In this document: positions 43,440 through 50,308 of the stretch, piece after piece
Position numbering within the stretch: the first letter of the stretch is position 1
How the letters are laid out: each line of letters opens with the position of its first letter
DNA from: an uncultured Myxococcales bacterium
GTDB lineage: Bacteria; Myxococcota_A; UBA9042; DTJE01
Length of the DNA stretch: 52,002 bases
Direction: 5' to 3'
Assembly (NCBI GenBank): GCA_903857665.1
Contig: CAIOFV010000045.1
Coordinates: forward strand, 1 to 52,002
Position numbers and translations under genes: made by a program
Notes under the pieces: generated by a model
Seen by the model: only the letters and a program-made list of their open reading frames with translations
Told to the model about the DNA's origin: nothing
Database searches by the model: none

Positions 43440-45110
43440 ATGCGGCGCGAAGGGTTCGTCCTGCTGGTCATGGCCATGGGCTGCACGCAGACGGGAGGCT
43501 GGAAGGGCCCCCCGCTGCTGCTCGACGACGCCGACGAATCGGCGGACGTCCTGGCGGAGGAGGCCGATCCGTCGCAGGATGAAGGCGATGGCCGGGACCT
43601 GGCTGCCGAGGCCACCATCGACCCCGGGCCCGGCTTCGATGCGCCCGAAGGGAAGGACCCCGGCGGCACGGACACTGCCGCGGATCCGGCCTCCGAGGCG
43701 GGCTATGCACAGGATATCCCCGAGGCCGACACGGTCGATGCTGCCGTGTTGCCGATCTCCCCGCGCATCCTGATCCTGGGTCCCTCCTCCCCCGGCACGG
43801 CGGCGATTGCCGGGTACCTCCAGGACATGCTCGGGGGCGATCCCGCGTTCCAGTCCCCGGTGGTCCAGGGACAGGCGATCGAAACGGGGGATCCGACCAG
43901 CATCCTAAGCGGTGTCTCGCTGATGTACTTCTTCTACGCCCCCGACGGTCGCGACACCCGCCTGGCGGCGTTCGCATCCCCCTGGGACTACGTCGTGCTG
44001 CTCGACTCGCCGGCGTTCGCGATCGCGTACCCCGAGCTCCACTTCGAGGGAGTCCGCACGCTGGCGGGACTGGCTCGCGGCGCGGGGGCAAGGCCGGTGG
44101 TGCTGATGACCTGGTCGGACGTGGACGACACCGCCGCCCGCGGCGAGGTCGCCTACCGCGTGGCGAACGGCACGGGCGCGATCGCGGTGCCCGCGGGGTA
44201 CGCATGGGCCGCGGCGCGTGCCGATCACGTCCAGCCGGCGGGCCGCGACGTGTTCGTGGCTGCTGCCAGCGTGTACAGCGCGATGACGGGACGGGACGCG
44301 GCAGGCACCGGGGCCCATCCCGAGGGCTTCGCCGCGGGCGAGGTGGCGGCCTTGACCGGCCACGCGCTGGACGCCGTCGCGTCCGAGGCCGGCAGGACGC
44401 ACTACGCGTCCCCGTATGACGGAGTGGTGCAGAGGAGGTCCCTGCAGGCCGGCGGCGACTTCTGGTACATGGACTCGGGCACCAGTTCCGAAGCCGCCTG
44501 GCACGGGTTGATGGCGCAGGTGCTGGCGCGGGACGGCTGGACGCCCCAGGGGACCTCGATCGGCTACACGAACCCGTCGAAGACGTTCGACTCCGCCTGC
44601 CAGGCCAGCGCCCAGCCGTCCTTCGCGGCCCGGCAGTACCTGCTGCTGTTCGCCCGGGACTACTCGGTGGGCGCCGACGCCATCCGGGCCTCGGGCGGCC
44701 AGCCGGACCTGCAGGCCCAGGTCTGGGACCGCCACGCGGACAACATCCCGGTGGACGGCCTGGAGGCGGTCGGCATGATGGAATACAAACTGACCACCTG
44801 GTACGACGAGGCGAAGTCGCTGGGGCTCGCGCTGATCCCGTACCACCTGATGTTTTCGAAGCTGAAGACCGCGAACTCCACGCTGATGCTCACCAGCGAC
44901 GGGACGCACGCCACCGACACGGTCAACTGGGGCCTGGTGACGATGTCCATCGTGTCCCGGACCGGCTCCGCCACGTACACGGGCGACCTCGACTCCAACT
45001 CGCAGCTTGCCTCGCAACTCGGCGACGAGACGATCCGGCAGTTGTCGACGCTGTCCGAAGACGGCACGTACGTGCCGGATGACCCGGCCGCGCGGCCGGC
45101 GTTCCCGTGA
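43440..45110 (+). CDS. Linker lipoprotein, possible SGNH-hydrolase-like fold
   Basis: The 556-residue protein begins with a short signal peptide and lipobox ending at Cys15 (VMAMGC), followed by a long acidic linker (Asp, Glu, Ala, Pro) to about residue 100. The following domain starts with an alpha/beta strand and turn (PRILILGPSSPGTAAIAGYL), which recalls SGNH or flavodoxin-like folds, and a DGTHATDTVNWGL segment near residue 485 resembles the Asp-x-x-His block V of SGNH hydrolases; the Ser motif is not convincing. The similarity is weak and no function is assigned. It lies 93 bases after the corrected end of the DUF362 gene on the same strand and converges on the DUF885 gene. Confidence 0.75.
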   Translation: MRREGFVLLVMAMGCTQTGGWKGPPLLLDDADESADVLAEEADPSQDEGDGRDLAAEATIDPGPGFDAPEGKDPGGTDTAADPASEAGYAQDIPEADTVDAAVLPISPRILILGPSSPGTAAIAGYLQDMLGGDPAFQSPVVQGQAIETGDPTSILSGVSLMYFFYAPDGRDTRLAAFASPWDYVVLLDSPAFAIAYPELHFEGVRTLAGLARGAGARPVVLMTWSDVDDTAARGEVAYRVANGTGAIAVPAGYAWAAARADHVQPAGRDVFVAAASVYSAMTGRDAAGTGAHPEGFAAGEVAALTGHALDAVASEAGRTHYASPYDGVVQRRSLQAGGDFWYMDSGTSSEAAWHGLMAQVLARDGWTPQGTSIGYTNPSKTFDSACQASAQPSFAARQYLLLFARDYSVGADAIRASGGQPDLQAQVWDRHADNIPVDGLEAVGMMEYKLTTWYDEAKSLGLALIPYHLMFSKLKTANSTLMLTSDGTHATDTVNWGLVTMSIVSRTGSATYTGDLDSNSQLASQLGDETIRQLSTLSEDGTYVPDDPAARPAFP

Positions 45111-45125
45111 GGCCCGGGCGCCGCT

Positions 45126-46904
45126 TCATTCGCCCAGCAGGTACCGGCGCAGGTGCTTCACCGCGATGGATCCGTGGCCGATCAGCGCCTCGTCGAACGC
45201 GCGCTGCGTGAATGCGGCGCCGACCTTCGCGCGGTAGTCCCGCTCCAGCGCCTCGATCTCGTTGAGGCCCAGGAAGTACTGGGCCAGCTGCGTCGAGTCC
45301 AACTTGGCGCGCAGCAGCTTCCGTTCGGCCACCGCAGGCTCCTGGAAGCCGTCCTCGACCATGAAGCGCACGGCCTCCTCGTCGGTCATCATCCCGCTCT
45401 GCAACTGGATGTCGATCAGGATGTTGGTGGCGCAGATCATGCGCCCCTTGACGTCGTCGAAGCGGTAGCGGTCGTTCAACGCATCGCCGTAGCCCAGGTG
45501 GACCAGCAGCCCCTCGGCGTACACGGCCCAGCCCTCGACCATCGCGCCGTTCCACAACACCGCGCGCAGAGGGTTCAGGTCCTTCCGCTCGTAGGAAAAC
45601 TGCGTGTGGTGGCCGGGGTACGCCTCGTGCGCGGCGGTCAATTCGACCGAGTAGTCGTTTTCCCCGCGCATGTACTCCTCGACCCGTTCCGGCGGCCAGG
45701 TGGGATCGACCGGATCGACGTAGTAGGTCGCGTGGAAGGTTGGCGTCTTGTCCAGCACCCCGGGCGCGAGGTACTCGGCCGCCGACGAGCCGCGCTTGAA
45801 CTCGGGCATCGCGACCACCGACAGCGACTCGCGCGGCGGCAGCGTCAGCAGGTCGTGCTTTTCGATGAACGCGCGCAGGCGGTCCAGGTTCCGGGCGTGG
45901 GCCTGGACCAGTTCGGCGGCCTTCGGGTGGTCACGAGCGATCTCGTCCTTCACCCGGCCGATCACCCGGGCCTGCGACGCGGCGTCGGCGTCCACCGGCG
46001 GTTGCGGCTCACCAGGCCACAACTGCACGTGCAGCCGCCGGGACACCGCGTACAGCTCGGCGCGCGACCGGGCGAACTCGGCCCGCGCGATCGGGATCAC
46101 CTCCTCCAGCGTCATCCGGGTCTGCAGCGCCAGCGGGAACTTCTTGCGGTACAGGTCCGCGCCCAGCCTCCAGTCGTGCGTGGCGCGCGACGGCAGGTCC
46201 GTCTGCAGGAAGTGCTGGAACCGCTGCAGCGCGGCGACCGCCTCCAGGCGCGCCTTTTCCCCCGCCGCGTCGCCACCCACGAACTCGCGGACGTCCGCCT
46301 CGAAGAACCCGATGCGCCCCTCGTTGTCCTTGATGGCCTGGTCCAGGTATACCTTCGACGGGGCCTTCAGCGCGGCACCGGCCTGCTGGAGGTAGCGCGG
46401 CAGCGCCGCCAGTTGCGCGATCACGGCCTTGCGACGGTCGGCTTCCGGCGCGTAGTCGCCGTGGATCATGTCCGACAGGCGACCGGCGACCACCTCACGC
46501 GGGTCGTAGTACGGGAACGAATCGTACAGGCGGGGGTCCCAGGTCCAGTCCTTGATTTCCCGCAGGTACAGCAGTTCCAGCGCGATGCCGTCCGCCAGGA
46601 TGTCGCGATCGATGGCATCGTCCAGGCTGTCCTTCCCCGCGCTCATCGCCTGCAGCCGCTTCTGCTGGGCGACCAGTTGCGTTTCGCGCGCCTTCAGCGC
46701 CCCGTCCGACAGGTCGGGCAGGCGGTCGTCGAAGCGGTGGTCGCCGAAGAACGTCGCCAGGTGCGGCTTCGCCCGGAACAGCCCGTCCAGGTACTGCTGC
46801 TTCAGCGCCGCGAGCGGCGAGCGCCCCTTCGCGGCAGACGCCGCCGGAACGAGGAGCACGACGAGGGTGGAACACACCACGAACCGGGGAATGCTGCTGC
46901 GCAT
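45126..46904 (-). CDS. DUF885 secreted metallopeptidase-like protein
   Basis: The 592-residue protein starts at ATG 46904 with a cleavable signal peptide (FVVCSTLVVLLVPAASAAKG) and no lipobox Cys. The DUF885 domain includes the zinc motif HEAYPGHH (His426-Glu427 to His433) and the helix MVEGWAVYAEGLLVHLGYGD that supplies the third ligand Glu. The family is a gluzincin-like group, probably carboxypeptidases or oligopeptidases acting outside the cytoplasm. LDDAIDRDILADGIALELLY and GFQEPAVAERKLLRAKLD are typical helical family blocks. Length is normal. A 1273-residue open frame that includes it is rejected because the upstream half is antisense to the MopE-like gene. Confidence 0.92.
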   Translation of the reverse strand: MRSSIPRFVVCSTLVVLLVPAASAAKGRSPLAALKQQYLDGLFRAKPHLATFFGDHRFDDRLPDLSDGALKARETQLVAQQKRLQAMSAGKDSLDDAIDRDILADGIALELLYLREIKDWTWDPRLYDSFPYYDPREVVAGRLSDMIHGDYAPEADRRKAVIAQLAALPRYLQQAGAALKAPSKVYLDQAIKDNEGRIGFFEADVREFVGGDAAGEKARLEAVAALQRFQHFLQTDLPSRATHDWRLGADLYRKKFPLALQTRMTLEEVIPIARAEFARSRAELYAVSRRLHVQLWPGEPQPPVDADAASQARVIGRVKDEIARDHPKAAELVQAHARNLDRLRAFIEKHDLLTLPPRESLSVVAMPEFKRGSSAAEYLAPGVLDKTPTFHATYYVDPVDPTWPPERVEEYMRGENDYSVELTAAHEAYPGHHTQFSYERKDLNPLRAVLWNGAMVEGWAVYAEGLLVHLGYGDALNDRYRFDDVKGRMICATNILIDIQLQSGMMTDEEAVRFMVEDGFQEPAVAERKLLRAKLDSTQLAQYFLGLNEIEALERDYRAKVGAAFTQRAFDEALIGHGSIAVKHLRRYLLGE

Positions 46905-46932
46905 GCGGCTCCTCCTGCCAGGGCACGCGGGC

Positions 46933-46961
46933 AGTATTGTCCGCCCGCGGGGGAGGGTCAA
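46933..46961 (-). promoter_or_regulatory. Sigma70-like promoter for the DUF885 gene
   Basis: On the minus strand TTGACC (46961-46956) and AATACT (46938-46933) are 17 bases apart, about 20-25 bases before the start codon at 46904. Confidence 0.55.
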
Positions 46962-47009
46962 GGCCGGTTCGAAGGAGGTCGGATCGCGCCCGGCAGGCTC
47001 AACCGCTCC

Positions 47010-47037
47010 TTGCGGAGGACGACCCGCATCGTATACA
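47010..47037 (+). promoter_or_regulatory. Promoter for the MopE-like lipoprotein gene
   Basis: TTGCGG (47010-47015) and TATACA (47032-47037) are 16 bases apart, with transcription expected about 20 bases before the ATG at 47061. It is divergent from the DUF885 promoter. Confidence 0.5.
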
Positions 47038-47060
47038 GTCGCGCCGCGTTTCAATGAGGA

Positions 47061-48767
47061 ATGCCCATGCTTCGTCGCGTCGTTCTTGCCTGCCTGTCGA
47101 TCGCCCTGCTCCAGGCCGCCTGCGGCGGGTCCGGCACCAGCCCGTCGCTGGACGTCCCCGCCCAGGACTACGTCGTTTCCCAGGACCCCGGGCAGCTCGA
47201 CACCCCCGTTGTCGAGGATCTGAACCGCACCGACCTCGCACAGAACGACACGACGCAGCCCGACGTTCCCCTGTCGCAGGACCTGGTTGCGACCGACACG
47301 GTCGTCACGGACACGCCCCCGACCGATCCGGGGGTCGAGGACCCGGGCCTCGCGGACGTCGCCGCCGACCTCGGCGTGGACACGGTCCCCGTCGAGGACA
47401 CCGCCCCCGTCGACACGACGCCTGCGGACGTCACCCTTGAGGACACGGCCCCCGAGGCGGACGCGGTCCCGGAGTGCACCGAGGACGCCGACTGCCAGGC
47501 CAAGGGCGACCCGTCGATCTGCCACCTGTTCGCCTGCCAGTCCGGCGCCTGCGTGGAAGTCGCGGCGGAGGACGGCTCGTCCTGTACGGACGGCGATTTC
47601 TGCACGGCTCCCGACACCTGCAAGGCGGGCAAGTGCGTGGCCGGGACGGCCGTGACCTGCGACGACGGCGATCCGTGCACGGCCGATTCCTGCGCGAACG
47701 GCGCCTGCCTGAACGTCCCGGACACCACGGTGCTTTCCTGCGGCACGGGCGATTGCTACCGCGAAACCCCCCGCTGCTCGAACGGCGTCATCCACACGTG
47801 CGTGGCCGGCACCCCCACCCCGGAGACCTGCGACGGCCGGGACAACGACTGCGACGGCACCACCGACAATGGCAATCTGGGCGGCGGGAAGGCCTGCGAC
47901 TCCGGGCTGCCGGGTCCCTGCGCGGCCGGCACCATGGTTTGCAGAGGCGGCTCCCTCGTCTGCGTGCAGAATACGCTGCCGGCCCCCGAAGTGTGCGACG
48001 GCATCGACAACAACTGCGACGGCACGGTGGACGAGGGCAATCCGAACGGCGGCCTCCGCTGCCCGACCGGCAAGCTCGGCGTCTGCAGCATCGGGGCCAC
48101 GGCCTGCATCAACGGCCTCGTCGCCTGCGTCCAGACCGTCGAACCGACCCTGGAGATCTGCGACGGCATCGACAACAACTGCGACGGCCTGATCGACGAA
48201 GGCAACCCGGGCAGCGGCCTGTCCTGCTCGACCGGCAAGCCCGGCGTCTGCGACCAGGGCGTCACGTCCTGCGTCGATGGCAAGATCGCGTGCATCCAGG
48301 TCGGCCAGCCCGGCCCCGAGGTGTGCGACGGCGTGGACAACGATTGCGATGGCGTCGTGGACCCCGCGGGCGCCACGGGCTGCCTGCCCTTCAACCGCGA
48401 CGTGGACGGCGACGGCTACGGCGTGGCCGGCGACGTCCAGTGCCTGTGCGCCCCGACCGCCCCGTACACCGCCACGCAGGGCGGGGACTGCTGCGACGCC
48501 GATTCCCGCGTGCATCCCGGCGCCACCACTCCCTTCCCGGAATTGAACCACTGCGGGTCCTTCGACTACAACTGCGACGGCAACGTGACCCTGCAGTACG
48601 TGTACGGCACCGGGTCGTGCGGCTGGTGGCCCCTGTGCCAGACGACCGCCGGATGGCAGGGCGCCACGCCCGGCTGCGGCGTCGCCGGCGACGTCCTGAC
48701 CGATTGCAACTTCAATGGGCTCAACTGCTCGATGACCACGACCCACGTCACGCAGGGCTGCTTCTAG
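47061..48767 (+). CDS. MopE-like lipoprotein with CDGxDNxCDG repeats
   Basis: The 568-residue protein has a signal peptide to lipobox Cys21 (LLQAACGGSG) and an acidic/Thr linker (VATDTVVTDTPPTDPGVEDP) to about residue 135. A Cys-rich region follows (SSCTDGDFCTAPDTCKAGKC), then four MopE-type repeats with cores CDGRDNDCDG, CDGIDNNCDG (twice) and CDGVDNDCDG, and a final module (DVDGDGYG, then GGDCCDADSRVHPGA and SFDYNCDGNV). In Methylococcus a protein with such repeats binds copper; in Myxococcota many secreted proteins carry them without proven activity, and Asp/Asn-rich loops suggest Ca or other metal binding. The ATG at 47061 has AATGAGGA just before it; a second Met is two codons on. Confidence 0.85.
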   Translation: MPMLRRVVLACLSIALLQAACGGSGTSPSLDVPAQDYVVSQDPGQLDTPVVEDLNRTDLAQNDTTQPDVPLSQDLVATDTVVTDTPPTDPGVEDPGLADVAADLGVDTVPVEDTAPVDTTPADVTLEDTAPEADAVPECTEDADCQAKGDPSICHLFACQSGACVEVAAEDGSSCTDGDFCTAPDTCKAGKCVAGTAVTCDDGDPCTADSCANGACLNVPDTTVLSCGTGDCYRETPRCSNGVIHTCVAGTPTPETCDGRDNDCDGTTDNGNLGGGKACDSGLPGPCAAGTMVCRGGSLVCVQNTLPAPEVCDGIDNNCDGTVDEGNPNGGLRCPTGKLGVCSIGATACINGLVACVQTVEPTLEICDGIDNNCDGLIDEGNPGSGLSCSTGKPGVCDQGVTSCVDGKIACIQVGQPGPEVCDGVDNDCDGVVDPAGATGCLPFNRDVDGDGYGVAGDVQCLCAPTAPYTATQGGDCCDADSRVHPGATTPFPELNHCGSFDYNCDGNVTLQYVYGTGSCGWWPLCQTTAGWQGATPGCGVAGDVLTDCNFNGLNCSMTTTHVTQGCF

Positions 48768-48807
48768 GCCTCCCGCACGCGACCGGCGATCACCACGGGG
48801 TGGCGGC

Positions 48808-49206
48808 CTAGATGAAGGCGATTTCCTTCGTGGATCTTGAAACGATGTAGCACCGGATGATGTTCGACCCGCGATCCGCCGGCTCGAGGAACAGCCCCGG
48901 ACGCCCCGGCTGGTAGCCCAGCGTGGTTCCGAACAGGACCTCGCCATCCTGGAACACGACCTTGATCTTTCGACCGACCGCCGGCCGGGACGGATCGAAC
49001 ACCTTCAGATCCTCGTGACGCGAGTCGCCCTCGAAATCCTTCACGAAGAAGAGGGCCTTCAGATCGTCCCTGCGGACCTCCATGCCCTTGGCCTTGTCCG
49101 AGGCTCCGTTCACCAGGATATGGAACTGGTCCCGTGCGGGAACGAAATCGTTCGTGATGCCCTTCACGATGCGACCGTCTGTGAAGTGGGCGACCACCCC
49201 GTTCAT
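48808..49206 (-). CDS. DUF6982-like small conserved protein
   Basis: The 132-residue protein has two related halves: VVAHFTDGRIVKGITNDFVP leads into LFFVKDFEGD, and IKVVFQDGEVLFGTTLGYQP leads into the LFLEPADRGSNIIR ending. This matches what I recall as DUF6982, a beta-rich cytoplasmic family common in myxobacterial and acidobacterial genomes, sometimes compared with PilZ-type sheets. No activity is established. The start is ATG 49206; it is 161 bases from the zinc-ribbon gene upstream on the same strand and its stop faces that of the MopE-like gene. Confidence 0.68.
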   Translation of the reverse strand: MNGVVAHFTDGRIVKGITNDFVPARDQFHILVNGASDKAKGMEVRRDDLKALFFVKDFEGDSRHEDLKVFDPSRPAVGRKIKVVFQDGEVLFGTTLGYQPGRPGLFLEPADRGSNIIRCYIVSRSTKEIAFI

Positions 49207-49341
49207 TCGAGCCCTCCAGCCATGAGGGTCGGCGAAACCGGAAAGACGGGCCATGACCCGGGCGCGATTGTGCCACGGTTTCGGTCGTGCAGGAACCGGG
49301 AGGGTGCGTTGAAGGAAACCAGGCGGCCCCGACCCCCAGGC

Positions 49342-49368
49342 GGGGCCCGGAAAGTCCGGCCGGGCCCC
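49342..49368 (-). terminator. Hairpin at the 3' end of the zinc-ribbon gene
   Basis: GGGGCCCGG (49342-49350) pairs with CCGGGCCCC (49360-49368), nine perfect pairs with a nine-base loop, starting at the stop codon of the minus-strand zinc-ribbon gene. It lacks a U tract. Confidence 0.45.
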
Positions 49369-49781
49369 TAGGTCGCCTTGCCGTTGACCAGCGTTTTTTC
49401 GAAGGACTGGAACACCACGTCGATCTTGTCGGAACGGTTGGCGATCACCAGGCCCAGCCCGAAGGTCGCATGGATGATGACGTCGTCCACCTGGAATTGA
49501 TCCTTCGCGGAGTACTTCCGGGCCGCGCCGAGGGTCCGGCCCTTGAGGCGCTCGCCCCAGGTCGGCGGGGCCTTCTGCTTCGGGGCGGCCTTCCCGGCCT
49601 TCGCCCCCTTCACCGGCGCCTGCTCGCCCCGGTACGAGTGTTCCACGCCGCAGGTGTTGCACTTCACCTTGGCGACCCTCGTCCCCACCATCGCGATGAT
49701 GGTGTGACCGAGGTTCAGGTCGCATTTCGTGCAGAAGGCGTCGATGTCGCCGCCGGTCCTAGGCGTGTTCGGAGCCGTCAT
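49368..49781 (-). CDS. Zinc-ribbon protein with CarD-like C-terminal segment
   Basis: The 137-residue protein (ATG 49781) has an N-terminal zinc ribbon, CTKC followed about 25 residues later by CNTC (DAFCTKCDLNLGHTIIAMVG, then VAKVKCNTCGVEHSYRG), a Lys/Ala/Pro hinge, and a C-terminal part QVDDVIIHATFGLGLVIANR then DKIDVVFQSFEKTLVNGK. That last part resembles the CarD/TRCF RNA-polymerase interaction fold (VGDxVxHPxFGxGxV pattern). The family is common in deltaproteobacterial-type genomes; a transcription-associated role is inferred. A longer frame to 49841 is less likely. Confidence 0.78.
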   Translation of the reverse strand: MTAPNTPRTGGDIDAFCTKCDLNLGHTIIAMVGTRVAKVKCNTCGVEHSYRGEQAPVKGAKAGKAAPKQKAPPTWGERLKGRTLGAARKYSAKDQFQVDDVIIHATFGLGLVIANRSDKIDVVFQSFEKTLVNGKAT

Positions 49782-50009
49782 CGCTGGTATCCCGCGTGAG
49801 GTGATAGTTGAGTATCTACCGGCCGTTGCAGCGTGCAACACGATCCGACGGGATCCACTCTACACCGGATGCGGGGTTCTTGCCACCGTCGAGTCCCCGA
49901 TGTCATCATTTTCAGCGCCTCGGCGCCTGGCCGGTCGAATCCGACGGCGACCGATACGATGATTCTGGAAATCCCTGGGTGACGATGGGGGATGGGACGT
50001 TCGGCCGGT
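49782..50009. other. Intergenic stretch with lower GC
   Basis: These bases hold the upstream region of the zinc-ribbon gene (minus strand) and the 3' side of the deleted regulator remnant. GC content is lower than average. I see no open frame with good coding character and no clear -35/-10 pair. Confidence 0.35.
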
Positions 50010-50285
50010 TCAGCCCCGCGCGGGCAGTTCGTATCCGTCCTCGCGGAACACCTGCACGCAGGCGTCCACGGCGTCGGGCCAGTAGGCCGTGCCTCGCCCC
50101 CTCCGGATTTCTGCAAGAGCCGCGTCGATCCCCAGCGCGGCACGATACGGCCGGTCCGACGCCATGGCCTCGACGACGTCGGCCACGCATCCCGCCGTCT
50201 CGATGTCGTGACCCGCGTCCTTCAGGAAGATCGCCAGGGTCTCGCGGATCCCCGCCTCGTCATCCACGATCAGGACTCTGGCCAT
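50010..50285 (-). pseudogene. Internally deleted receiver/HD-GYP response regulator remnant
   Basis: The 91-residue frame joins two pieces that do not belong side by side. Residues 1-31 are the start of a receiver domain (MARVLIVDDEAGIRETLAIF, with the acidic pair D8-D9). Residues 34-88 are the end of an HD-GYP phosphodiesterase domain (CVADVVEAMASDRPYRAALG, then IDAALAEIRRGRGTAYWPDA). The phosphoacceptor Asp, the receiver Lys and the HD and GYP catalytic motifs are all missing, so some 250 residues have been lost in frame from an RpfG-like ancestor. It follows the PAS kinase gene by 23 bases and was presumably its partner. It may still be translated as a short protein. Confidence 0.8.
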
Positions 50286-50308
50286 GACGCCCCCCCTGGT
50301 TCAGGCGA

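Noticed and set aside
48765..48810. TAGGCC/GGCCTA inverted repeat between the convergent MopE-like and DUF6982-like genes as a terminator
   Set aside because: Only six pairs with a 34-base loop; too weak to call.
45126..48947. 1273-residue minus-strand frame joining the DUF885 gene to upstream sequence
   Set aside because: The upstream half is antisense to the MopE-like gene, which has a signal peptide and recognisable repeats.
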